From JAVJSU01 sp040219275 (GTDB taxonomy: Bacteria; Chloroflexota; Anaerolineae; Aggregatilineales; Phototrophicaceae), in contig JAVJSU010000023.1 of assembly GCA_040219275.1 (NCBI GenBank), forward strand, positions 1-64,000: a stretch of DNA of 64,000 nucleotides, in the 5' to 3' direction. The position numbers and the translations under genes are program-made. This document shows positions 8,774-17,204 of the stretch, piece after piece. The notes beneath the pieces were generated by a model, which was not told where the DNA came from, searched no databases, and was given only the letters and a program-made list of their open reading frames with translations. The stretch's first letter is position 1, and the number at the start of each line of letters is the position of its first letter.

Positions 8774-9678
8774 TGGTGGCTACTAGGCAGAAAGAACGCA
8801 TCCTAATCGTTGCTAAAGATGAAGAACTGCGTTCCGCATTGACCGATACACTTGAGATGGCAGGTGGCTATGTCATCAATCAGTCCAGCAGTTTTGAAGA
8901 AGCGTTAAGTGAGATCTTGCTTGTCAATTTTGATCTTATCGTGACCGAGGCTGAATTACCTGATTTAAGCGGTATGGATTTGCTTGCAGTGGTGGGTGGT
9001 TTGCGCCCTAATGCGAGTGTGATTGTGATTGATGATGATCTCTCTGCAAAGAGTGCGGTTGCCGTGTTCCGTCTTGGCGCGGTGGATTATTTGTACAAAC
9101 CATTGAATATGACCTTTGTGCTGATGCAAATTGAGCGTCAGCTAGAATCAAAACGAACTGACCGTGGGCGACCCGAACAGGATGAAAAACCGCGCGTGGA
9201 AGAATCACGCGATCGTGCGCGGCGCTTAGACCCGCGAACACGTCCTGCCGCGCTTGTACTGGGACGTAATCAATTTAAGAAGATCAATAACGAGCTTAAC
9301 CGTTTGCTGGGGCATGTAAGAGCAAATTTCGTCGGTCTGGTGGATGCTGATGGCAACATGGTTGGTGCGGCGGGAACGCTGGACGATTTTGATTTGCAAT
9401 TGCTGACACGGGCGTTAAGTATTGACCATAAAGCGCAACACTCACTCGCCAGCATCCTTGACGAGAGTAAATTCCACTCGACTTATTTTGAGGGCGATCA
9501 ACAGGGTGTGTATATTATTGAGTTCGGCGCACCGTATATTGTTTCATTGGCCGTCATCTGCGGTACGGAGGTCAAACCGGGTATGGTCTGGCTATATAGC
9601 AAGCGTACCGCCGCAATTGTCGATGAAATCCTCAAGTCGATCCCACAACCCAAGTCTTTGCCTAAACTGAATGAGTAG
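8773..9678 (+). CDS. Pseudo-receiver fused to a Roadblock/LC7 domain
   Basis: This 301-residue protein begins with a receiver-like domain (residues 8-125) and ends with a Roadblock/LC7-like domain (about 165-295), joined by a charged linker. The receiver is degenerate. The usual acidic pair reads A14-K15, and the phospho-acceptor position is E59 (LIVTEAELPDLSG) instead of Asp; the conserved Lys in YKP remains. A Glu at that site may mimic permanent phosphorylation. Roadblock proteins such as MglB regulate Ras-like GTPases that set cell polarity in gliding and twitching bacteria. No MglA-type GTPase is in the window. It is the last plus-strand gene of the block, and a weak AT-rich inverted repeat (9720-9747) follows. 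Confidence 0.75.
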   Translation: MVATRQKERILIVAKDEELRSALTDTLEMAGGYVINQSSSFEEALSEILLVNFDLIVTEAELPDLSGMDLLAVVGGLRPNASVIVIDDDLSAKSAVAVFRLGAVDYLYKPLNMTFVLMQIERQLESKRTDRGRPEQDEKPRVEESRDRARRLDPRTRPAALVLGRNQFKKINNELNRLLGHVRANFVGLVDADGNMVGAAGTLDDFDLQLLTRALSIDHKAQHSLASILDESKFHSTYFEGDQQGVYIIEFGAPYIVSLAVICGTEVKPGMVWLYSKRTAAIVDEILKSIPQPKSLPKLNE

Positions 9679-9819
9679 GTGTGCTTTTTGCAGGCGCGAC
9701 ACATACAGGTTGAACACACAATAAATGGATCATTGAGTCCAGTTATTATTGTTTCATACGTATGTTTTAGAGATCAAGGTCTGCGAAGATAGGGGATGCT
9801 ACTTCCTAAGCAGTGCATT

Positions 9820-10263
9820 TTAGAGTTTATGGTAAAGTCTGACGATTTGTTCTGCTGTGAAGTGAAGTTGTTGGTCATCTAATAAGCGATTCACGAGTTG
9901 CATTACCTTATCAGTAACCTCTTTAGAAATAACCCCATTACGAATGTGTTGATCAACATAGATTGCTCCGTGACCTTTGATAGGCAACGCGACAATGACA
10001 CGCAAATTTGAGAAATTGGTGTTGGTTGTGGGTGCATCAGAAATGTCGGTGATAATGTTGTTCGTGACGACGGCATTTTGTGTATCAAGTGCCTGTTGCA
10101 TACACGAATTGGCAAAATCCATGAATTCTGACGAATCCAGAACTGTCTCATCAATATTGTTGATTCTCTGAACGGTCAGATCCTCGCTGACTGCTAATCC
10201 ACGCTCCGCATCAGTGATCTCAATAACTGCCGTTAGCAGATTTTCCAGAAAGTTGTTATCCAT
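9820..10263 (-). CDS. Small GAF-like domain protein
   Basis: A 147-residue protein that seems to be a single GAF-like domain. It opens FLENLLTAVIEITDAERGLAV, the typical first helix and strand of GAF domains found in sensory proteins. It continues with an NLRVIVALPIKGHGAIYVDQ segment that fits the core strands. No catalytic or DNA-binding part is attached, so it may bind a small ligand or a partner protein. It converges with the chemosensory block and lies just downstream of the 745-residue repeat protein, 46 bases away on the same strand, so those two are probably co-transcribed. Confidence 0.7.
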   Translation of the reverse strand: MDNNFLENLLTAVIEITDAERGLAVSEDLTVQRINNIDETVLDSSEFMDFANSCMQQALDTQNAVVTNNIITDISDAPTTNTNFSNLRVIVALPIKGHGAIYVDQHIRNGVISKEVTDKVMQLVNRLLDDQQLHFTAEQIVRLYHKL

Positions 10264-10274
10264 ACGTTTCCCTG

Positions 10275-10290
10275 AACCTGAGAACAGGTT
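10275..10290 (-). promoter_or_regulatory. Tetraloop hairpin just before the GAF gene ribosome site
   Basis: AACCTG and CAGGTT pair perfectly around a four-base loop. On the minus strand the hairpin ends 11 bases before the GAF gene's start codon, right beside CAGGGAA, the likely ribosome site. It could tune translation of the second gene or mark an mRNA processing point. There is no U-run, so it is not a normal terminator. Confidence 0.3.
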
Positions 10291-10309
10291 TAATCTAAGC
10301 AGACTGATT

Positions 10310-12547
10310 TTAACGCACTCCGAGTATCTGTGCGATTTCTTTTAGACATTTTTCACCACCCATTTCCCGTAAGATAGGTGTTAATGTTCCCAAGCATAGC
10401 AGGACATCTGCGAGTGGTAAACCGGACATTTGCCATGAAACCTCTGTCCACAGAGTATATTGTTGTTCTGGTTTAAGTTCAATCCATGCTGGCAAACTTT
10501 CAATAAGTAAGCGCACGCGCCAATGCTGTTGTCGAATCTGCACTGCCGATAGAATAGCTTCCCGTACGGAGCCATAATAACTCGGTAGGCTACTGTTCGC
10601 TTTACGCTCGCCTGTAGCCAGCAGTGATGCCAGAATCGTTATTGCACTCGCTTGATCGTACTCGTCCATGATGGAGCCAATCACGCTAACGGCGGTACGT
10701 GCCAGATCGTATTTGCGCCCTTCGGGTAGATAGGTCGCAATGCTGGATAGGGCGCTCGCCTGGTCGTAGCCGTCATCTATTTCTTTGATGAGCGCCCATG
10801 CTTGCAGAATTAAACGCGGACGTGTTTCCGGCGAATAGCTTTGCGCGAGTGCGATAAATGCCGTCGTGCGATCAAACGGGTCTTCTAAAAGTTCGGCAAT
10901 TTCTGTCGCTTCCTGAAGCATCGCACCGGACAAATGTGGCGCGATACTCACGAGGGCGCGGGTACGCTTGTAATCAAACGGCATGTCACGAATGCTTTTT
11001 AACATTACAGTGAGGGCGTTATCGTGCGCTTCGCCGGTAAGGTTCGGTGCTATCCCGATAAGCGCATTCAACCGCAATTGGGGATCGTTGATCTGATTTG
11101 TTGCGTCAAGCGCACGCGAAAGTAAGTGCTGTGGCAAATGCTGACCCAACAAACTGAGTGCGCGTGATCGTGCGTTTTCATTTTCGATCAGGCGTGAAGT
11201 TTCCAGTGCATTGGTATATGCCTGCTCCTGCAAGGTAGGCGGCAAAATATCGACCAGATTAATCAACGCAGTCACCCGTTCATAATGATTGGGCAAATTA
11301 GCGGCGGCGGCAAGCGCATCCAGTAATGTTTGGGCGCGTGCGTTTTCCGGCACATAATGCGCGAGGATGGTTAAGGCGTGAACCCGTGCATCCTGCTCTC
11401 GCATGGTATGGGCAACTGCGAGACTCGCAACCAGCATATCCGGTTGTAAGGTGGGCGCAAGTTCAGCTAGTAAAGACGCACGCTCACCCTCATTTTCTAA
11501 ACTGTGGACTGCCGCTAACGCCTCACCCTGTAAATCCCCCGTGAGATGCGGTGCAAGCGCCACCAAACAGCGTGCACGGATATGACGACGGGGCATGGTG
11601 ATTGCAATGCGTAGCGCCTGTTCTAGCAAAATTGGAAAGTGCTCTTTGTCAATTCTGGATGGATAGTCAAGATGTGGCACAAACGCGATAAATGCGGCGG
11701 CACGCTCATCTTCATTTTTGATCGCGCCGATTGCATCTAGTGCGGCACTATTTAGTCGTTGTTGATAGGGATCAGACACATTTTGTGCCATTGCCGTCAG
11801 GGCACGGGCGCGGTCTATGGGTGTGTTGATCGCCATGGCACTGTCTAATGCCTGTGTTTCAATTTCTTTCGGAAGATACGCCGCCATCGCGCTGATTGTA
11901 TTACTTCTTAATGTCATGTTGCTTGATGTCGCAATATCATCTAATGCTCGCTTAAGCAAACGGGCGCTTACGGAATGCGGTAGATGGGGTGCAATGGCAA
12001 CTAAACTGCGAACGCGTGCCTCAGTATTGTGAATAGCCTGTGCCAGTGCGACGACATCCAACAAATCTTTGGGTGTTGCCGGTTCGTCTTCGATCAGGGA
12101 GATCATGGGCACGAGTTTAATCAATGTACGACTGCGTAACACCCGATCATTGATATTGTTCGCTTGTTCCCATGTATCCCGCAACACGAGTTGAAAATCG
12201 TTGTGGTCAAGCCGTAACGCCAGATCAAGCACTAAAGGCAGGCGAATAGCATCATCCTCAATCAAATCAACTTCGTTATAGAGTTTGAGTACTTGCTTAC
12301 CATTCAATACGTCAGAAAAACGGGTGAGCGCGGCAAGGCGTGCCTGTGCAATCGTCGCCGGTGGCTCATCATGAGGTGTGGTGACGGGGTGGGCATCGGT
12401 TATCTGGCTAAGCGCAAGCATATAGCGCACCTGATGAGCGATAGTATCGATACCGTCCTCATAAAGTTTTTTCAGCGCCTGTTCCAATTGACCGCGACTG
12501 AGAGAACCTGTTTTTCCGGATCGTTGTTTTGCAGGGTGATCTGTCAT
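10310..12547 (-). CDS. Large helical-repeat (solenoid) protein, function unknown
   Basis: A 745-residue protein without a signal peptide or membrane segment. From about residue 60 to 680 it consists of degenerate repeats of about 35-40 residues. Each has a helix ending RAxAL..IAPHLP followed by a helix like ..ALxAAxxIxDE, seen for example at RVRSLVAIAPHLP, RARCLVALAPHLT and RTRALVSIAPHLS. This is an alpha-solenoid pattern related in style to HEAT or TPR repeats but not clearly either. Such proteins are usually binding platforms. It is upstream of and co-directional with the GAF gene. With three further HEAT-like genes in the window, the genome seems rich in such scaffolds. No enzyme motif is visible. 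Confidence 0.8.
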   Translation of the reverse strand: MTDHPAKQRSGKTGSLSRGQLEQALKKLYEDGIDTIAHQVRYMLALSQITDAHPVTTPHDEPPATIAQARLAALTRFSDVLNGKQVLKLYNEVDLIEDDAIRLPLVLDLALRLDHNDFQLVLRDTWEQANNINDRVLRSRTLIKLVPMISLIEDEPATPKDLLDVVALAQAIHNTEARVRSLVAIAPHLPHSVSARLLKRALDDIATSSNMTLRSNTISAMAAYLPKEIETQALDSAMAINTPIDRARALTAMAQNVSDPYQQRLNSAALDAIGAIKNEDERAAAFIAFVPHLDYPSRIDKEHFPILLEQALRIAITMPRRHIRARCLVALAPHLTGDLQGEALAAVHSLENEGERASLLAELAPTLQPDMLVASLAVAHTMREQDARVHALTILAHYVPENARAQTLLDALAAAANLPNHYERVTALINLVDILPPTLQEQAYTNALETSRLIENENARSRALSLLGQHLPQHLLSRALDATNQINDPQLRLNALIGIAPNLTGEAHDNALTVMLKSIRDMPFDYKRTRALVSIAPHLSGAMLQEATEIAELLEDPFDRTTAFIALAQSYSPETRPRLILQAWALIKEIDDGYDQASALSSIATYLPEGRKYDLARTAVSVIGSIMDEYDQASAITILASLLATGERKANSSLPSYYGSVREAILSAVQIRQQHWRVRLLIESLPAWIELKPEQQYTLWTEVSWQMSGLPLADVLLCLGTLTPILREMGGEKCLKEIAQILGVR

Positions 12548-12768
12548 CGAATTTGTTTCATGCTAGAAATCTTTACACTTCAATTGTATTGCCGAAAGGT
12601 AAACACGCGCAAGCGAATTCTAAGTTTATTATTCAAAAATTTAGTTACTTTCATGAATTTCGCTAATCATCCCAATATTATTTGTTTTGACCGTATATTT
12701 CCCGTGTCGTTTACATCCGCTACAATAGGATCGCGATTGACCAATTTAAGATTTAGGATAGAAAGACT

Positions 12769-14070
12769 ATGGCTTCACTTCCTGTACTTGTTGTTCTTGC
12801 AGGGGGCGCATCATCACGGATGTGGCCCCTACGTGAAAAGTCGTTACTGAGCTTTGGCACCGAACCCCTTATTCTAAGCCAACTACAAAGTTTTCGTGTG
12901 CTTGGTTTTGACCATGTGATTGTTGTTGGCAATCCTTCAAATCAGGAGGATTTAACCCACATATTGGCTTCTTTATCCGGGCAAATGAACATTCGCATGG
13001 CGGTGCAAAATGAACCGCTTGGGATGGGAGATGCACTCCTCAACATTGAACCCTTATTAGCAGAGATGCCGAACAGCCCCATTTATGTGACGCAGGTGCA
13101 TGATGTGGTTGATCTGAGTTTACACCAGAGTATGCTATCCGCGTTCAAAAAAGACCCGACTGCTACCTATCTTGCCGGTTATCAAATGGAGGATTATTTT
13201 CCCGGTGGTTACCTGCGTGTTGATGCGAATGGGCGCATCCTTGGCATCGTGGAAAAACCCGGTGCAGAGAATCGCCCCAGCAATCTCGTAAATATTGTCG
13301 CTCATATTCACGCAGATAGCCATGTTTTGTTTGATACGTTGCGTTCTGAGTATGCGCGGGATACGGTGACTGATGACCATTATGAGCGGGCGATGGACGT
13401 ACTCATGCAACAATCAGTGTATCGGGTTGTGCCATACAGTGGACAATGGAACGCGCTCAAGTACCCGTGGCATGTGCTGGATATTATGAATTATTTTCTC
13501 GATAAAATTGACGGGCAGGTTATTTCTGACGATGCGTTTATTGCCCCCGGCGCATCCATTGTCGGCAATGTTTATATCGGTGCAGGTGCGCGGGTGTTCC
13601 CCGGTGCGGCGGTGGTCGGTCCGGCTTATGTTGGCGCAGGCACAATCGTTGGCAATAATTCACTGGTGCGGAGTTCGATGGTATTAAACAATTGTGAGGT
13701 GGGCTTTACGACTGAAATTGCGCGCAGTTACGTCGCTGATCGGTGTTCAATGCACGCCTGCCGTGTGCTTGACTCGGTGTTTTCCGAAGGGGTTAATTTC
13801 TCTGCGGGATGTACAACCGCCAATTTACGGATTGATCGTGGCAATGTGCCGACCCAGATTAAAGGTCAGCGGGTGTATACCGGACGGGATAAATTTGGCG
13901 CGGTCATCGGTGAGGGGAGCTTTTTAGGCGTGGATGTGATGACCATGCCGGGGGTAAAGATTGGTACAAAGGTGAATATTGGTCCGGGTACGCATGTGCT
14001 TCGTGATGTCGGCGACAAAAAACGCATGTATGTGAAACAGGAACAGGTGATCGAAGATGGTGGAGATTAA
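12769..14070 (+). CDS. NDP-sugar pyrophosphorylase with left-handed beta-helix tail
   Basis: A 433-residue sugar-1-phosphate nucleotidyltransferase. The N-terminal Rossmann-like domain (residues 1-235) starts LPVLVVLAGGASSRMWPL, with a later lysine (EKSLLSFG) that fits the pyrophosphorylase signature G-G-x-x-x-R-x-x-P-L-x-x-x-x-K-x. EKPGAENRPSN is also typical. The C-terminal part (about 250-415) carries hexapeptide repeats (IAPGASIVGNVYIGAGARVF and following) that form a left-handed beta-helix, as in GlmU. The sugar and nucleotide cannot be told from sequence. The gene overlaps the phosphohexomutase gene by 14 bp, so the pair probably makes one nucleotide sugar from a hexose 6-phosphate for polysaccharide or glycoprotein synthesis. 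Confidence 0.88.
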   Translation: MASLPVLVVLAGGASSRMWPLREKSLLSFGTEPLILSQLQSFRVLGFDHVIVVGNPSNQEDLTHILASLSGQMNIRMAVQNEPLGMGDALLNIEPLLAEMPNSPIYVTQVHDVVDLSLHQSMLSAFKKDPTATYLAGYQMEDYFPGGYLRVDANGRILGIVEKPGAENRPSNLVNIVAHIHADSHVLFDTLRSEYARDTVTDDHYERAMDVLMQQSVYRVVPYSGQWNALKYPWHVLDIMNYFLDKIDGQVISDDAFIAPGASIVGNVYIGAGARVFPGAAVVGPAYVGAGTIVGNNSLVRSSMVLNNCEVGFTTEIARSYVADRCSMHACRVLDSVFSEGVNFSAGCTTANLRIDRGNVPTQIKGQRVYTGRDKFGAVIGEGSFLGVDVMTMPGVKIGTKVNIGPGTHVLRDVGDKKRMYVKQEQVIEDGGD

Positions 14071-15448
14071 CCCGACACTCTTTAAAAAGTATGATATTCG
14101 CGGGCGGGCAAGTGGTGAAAAAACCATCCTTACGCCTGAGGTTGGGCGAGAAATCGGACACGGTTTCGGCACGTATTTATACATGATTCTGGAAATCGAC
14201 AAAGTGGTTATCGGGCGCGATAACCGTGTATCTTCCTCTGATTTGCAAACCGCGTTTATGGAAGGGCTGACGAACGCTGGTCTTCAAGTTTTTGATCTCG
14301 GCTTGATCGCTACGCCCGTCATGTACTGGCACGCGGTCAATAAAGGCGAAATCGGCGGGGTGATGGTTACCGGAAGTCATCTCGGCGCGGAGCAAAATGG
14401 GTTTAAGCTATGCGTGGGCAATCGCCCGATATTCGACGATCAGATACAAATCATCAAGTCGCTTATTGATAACCAGCGCCTCTTTTACGGTGACGGTGAA
14501 ATCATCGTTGAAGATGCGACCTATAGTCAATATGTGTATGATTTGGAGAAGCGAATCCCAAAACCACCGCGCCCGTTGAAAGTCGTCGTGGATGCTGGCA
14601 ACGGCACAGGCGGCTTATTCGCCCGTCGCTTGATTGAACTGTGGGGGCATACTTTGATGGATTGTCTATTTTGTGAGCCGGACGGCACGTTTCCAAATCA
14701 TCACCCGAACCCACAGGAAGCTGAAAACATGCGTGATCTAGGGATACGGGTGCGTGAACTCGGTGCGGACATCGGGATCGCGTTTGACGGTGATTCTGAC
14801 CGTATGGGCGCGGTGGATGAACACGGTGAGATGATCGCGGCGGATCGGGTGGTGGCATTACTGGCGCAGGATATGCTGGCACGGTATCCGAATGCGGTGG
14901 TTGTTGCCGATGTCCTCAGTAGTCAGGTGTTGTTCGATGCCGTCAAAAATGCGGGCGGACAACCCATTATGGCGGCGAGTGGTCATGCACTGGTTAAGGA
15001 ATCCATGCGAGAATCCGGTGCGTTGCTCGGCGGTGAGATGAGCGGGCATATCTTTCTTGGCGAAGATTATTATGGTTTTGATGATGGATTTATGGCGGCG
15101 GGGCGATTATTGCAATTGTTGGCGGTGAGTAATCAAAGCCTTTCGCAGTTAAACGCCGCTTTGCCGACGCTGTATAGCACACCGGAATATCGTCCACATT
15201 GCCCAGATGAGGATAAACGGGCGGTCATTGAAGCTGTAACAGAGGCATTGCGTGAACACGGTGAAAGTGAAACAGTGGACGGCTTTCGGATTAAGTTTGC
15301 GCGTGGGTGGGGTCTATTGCGTGCCAGCAATACCGAGCCAGTGCTGAGTTTGCGCTTTGAAGGAGAAACAGAAGCAGAAGCACTTGCATATCGAGAGCTA
15401 TTTGTTAATGCCTTAAAAGCCTTTCCACAGGTAGAGGCGTTACTCTAA
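14057..15448 (+). CDS. Phosphomannomutase/phosphoglucomutase
   Basis: A 463-residue alpha-D-phosphohexomutase that interconverts hexose 6- and 1-phosphates. Visible family parts are the N-terminal KYDIRG, the metal-binding loop AFDGDSDRMG, the sugar-binding GGEMSGH and the phosphate-binding RASNTEPVLSLR near the C-terminus. The catalytic serine loop is odd: it reads VTGSHLGAEQNGFK (S107-H108) where the family normally has T-A-S-H-N-P. The serine and histidine are kept but the following N-P is replaced by L-G. The enzyme may still be active with altered kinetics or substrate. It overlaps the pyrophosphorylase gene, consistent with sequential steps, and is followed by a terminator. Confidence 0.92.
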   Translation: MVEINPTLFKKYDIRGRASGEKTILTPEVGREIGHGFGTYLYMILEIDKVVIGRDNRVSSSDLQTAFMEGLTNAGLQVFDLGLIATPVMYWHAVNKGEIGGVMVTGSHLGAEQNGFKLCVGNRPIFDDQIQIIKSLIDNQRLFYGDGEIIVEDATYSQYVYDLEKRIPKPPRPLKVVVDAGNGTGGLFARRLIELWGHTLMDCLFCEPDGTFPNHHPNPQEAENMRDLGIRVRELGADIGIAFDGDSDRMGAVDEHGEMIAADRVVALLAQDMLARYPNAVVVADVLSSQVLFDAVKNAGGQPIMAASGHALVKESMRESGALLGGEMSGHIFLGEDYYGFDDGFMAAGRLLQLLAVSNQSLSQLNAALPTLYSTPEYRPHCPDEDKRAVIEAVTEALREHGESETVDGFRIKFARGWGLLRASNTEPVLSLRFEGETEAEALAYRELFVNALKAFPQVEALL

Positions 15449-15465
15449 GTTGATATCGCAGGTAG

Positions 15466-15489
15466 GGGCGTTTTCATATCGAAACGCCC
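15466..15489 (+). terminator. Intrinsic terminator after the phosphohexomutase gene
   Basis: GGGCGTTT at 15466-15473 and AAACGCCC at 15482-15489 form a perfect 8-bp stem with an 8-base loop, followed on the plus strand by TGTGTTTT. It sits in the 47-bp gap between two converging genes. The minus-strand side lacks a good U-run. Confidence 0.75.
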
Positions 15490-15495
15490 TGTGTT

Positions 15496-16161
15496 TTAAA
15501 CGTCGAGTTTGCCGAGTGCTTCTTGCGCTGTGGTGCGGACGTTCATATCAGGATCATCTAATAATGCTTTGAGTGGATCAATCACGCGTGTATCCTGATG
15601 TAGCGCCGCAAGATCACCGAGCGCATAGGCGGCGCTATAGCGGACTTTGGTTTCGTCATCCTCTAACAGTTTCAAAATCGGCTCAATCGCCCTGTGATCG
15701 CCAATTCGACCCAATGCAACCGCGCTACCATGCCGGATATTAGGATCGTCACTGTTGAGTACCTCCAATAGGGCGGCGACGGTTTGTTCATGCTTGATCT
15801 GCCCCAGAGCAAGCGTGGCGTTAAAGTGCAGATGGATGTCATCTTTGCTCAGGAATGAGATCAGTGGTTGTACAGCACCCGGATCACCAATGCGCCGGAG
15901 TGCGGTCATCGCCGCGATGACCACCTGTGTGTCGCTATCCTGTAAAGCGATAATCAGTGGACCTATGGCGCGTGTATCTTTAATCTGCCCCAACGTTTCT
16001 ATGGCATTCGCACATATAAGGGCATCGCCATCATAAACAGCGTTGATAAGTTCGGGTACGGCGGGTGCGCCAATGGCGATGAGTTCCTCGACGGCGCGCT
16101 CCTGAGTATCGGGATCATCCGCGCCTAAATTCGCAATCAGAGGTGTGATTTTTTCAGTCAA
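15496..16161 (-). CDS. HEAT-repeat protein (PBS-lyase type), 221 aa
   Basis: The protein is made almost wholly of about six HEAT-like repeats of 31-32 residues, for example RIGDHRAIEPILKLLEDDET and QIKDTRAIGPLIIALQDSDT. These are the short repeats called PBS-lyase HEAT-like, first seen in phycobilin lyases but common in general scaffold proteins. No signal peptide, membrane segment or catalytic motif is visible. It lies 32 bases downstream of a second HEAT-repeat gene on the same strand, and the two are probably one transcription unit created by duplication. A specific partner cannot be inferred. Confidence 0.88.
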   Translation of the reverse strand: MTEKITPLIANLGADDPDTQERAVEELIAIGAPAVPELINAVYDGDALICANAIETLGQIKDTRAIGPLIIALQDSDTQVVIAAMTALRRIGDPGAVQPLISFLSKDDIHLHFNATLALGQIKHEQTVAALLEVLNSDDPNIRHGSAVALGRIGDHRAIEPILKLLEDDETKVRYSAAYALGDLAALHQDTRVIDPLKALLDDPDMNVRTTAQEALGKLDV

Positions 16162-16193
16162 ACCTATATATCCCTGCTAATCCAATATTCGAT

Positions 16194-17069
16194 TTAGTAG
16201 TTGAGCTTTTTGAGTGCCAGATCAAGGGCGGCACGCACACTGACATCTTTTTCCTGTGTAAGACGATTCTTCAGTGGGTCGGTAGCACGCGGATCACCAA
16301 ATTTGCCCAGTGCTTCTGCCGCGCCACGTCTCACATTGGTGCTGACATCTTCCAATGCACCCTGAATATTGTCAAATGCGCGACCATCTTTGATCTCGCC
16401 TAATGACCAGATCGCATTATAGCGCACCCATTCACTGCTGTCTTGCATTGTGTCAATCAGGAAGCGGGTTGTATGATAGTCGCCCAATTTACCCAGCGCA
16501 TTTGCAGAGCGAATTCGTACCCATTCATCGTTATCCTGAAGCATTTTTGTAAGTTTAGGTACGGCGCGTTTATCGCCAATAAAGCCGAACGCCGCCGCCA
16601 CGCACCCTCTTACGGTAATATCGCTATCGTCGGCAACAGCGATTAAAGAGTCTATTGCCCGTGCCTCGCCGATCCATCCGAGCGCAGAAACCGCATTGCG
16701 TCGTGTGCTTGCCTGTTCACTTTTGAGTAATGTAAGGAGAGCGTCTATCGCCCGTTCATCGCCGATTTCGCCGAGCGCTTTCGCCGCCCAATCCTGCACG
16801 TCTGTATTACTGTCATTCAATGCGTTGATGAGGGGTGTTACGGCAATTGGGTTTCCAATTTCACCCAGAACCCACGCGGCAAGATAGCGCACTTGCCAGT
16901 TGGTGTGGCTTAATGCAGATATGAGCGACTCTACGGCTTCGTTACCTATTTCGATGAGTTGAATGGCACTGGATTGTTGTACATCGACATCGGGATTTTC
17001 TAGTTCTGCTACTAATGTTTGGATGGATTGTTGTTGTGTAATAGATTGATTGTTGTTCATAGGAACCAC
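16194..17069 (-). CDS. HEAT-repeat protein (PBS-lyase type), 291 aa
   Basis: A second short-HEAT protein with about eight repeats of 31 residues, such as EIGNPIAVTPLINALNDSNT and KLGDYHTTRFLIDTMQDSSE. Several repeats contain the W-V-R-x-x-x-A-x-x-L-G pattern that makes the inter-helix turn. It begins with a short polar N-terminus and has no export signal. It is first in a probable two-gene unit with the 221-residue HEAT protein. The 135 bp upstream contain no feature I can name with confidence. Confidence 0.88.
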   Translation of the reverse strand: MVPMNNNQSITQQQSIQTLVAELENPDVDVQQSSAIQLIEIGNEAVESLISALSHTNWQVRYLAAWVLGEIGNPIAVTPLINALNDSNTDVQDWAAKALGEIGDERAIDALLTLLKSEQASTRRNAVSALGWIGEARAIDSLIAVADDSDITVRGCVAAAFGFIGDKRAVPKLTKMLQDNDEWVRIRSANALGKLGDYHTTRFLIDTMQDSSEWVRYNAIWSLGEIKDGRAFDNIQGALEDVSTNVRRGAAEALGKFGDPRATDPLKNRLTQEKDVSVRAALDLALKKLNY

Positions 17070-17204
17070 TCTTGAAGTTGACCATTAGTCTAATGTTAGC
17101 ATCGTTTTGGCGAAATGAATCACAAGTTTCGTAACAATAAAACAGAATGATTAAGTTGATTTCTACTCTTAGGTCAAAGTAACGCCATGAGTATTGAAAG
17201 TGAG

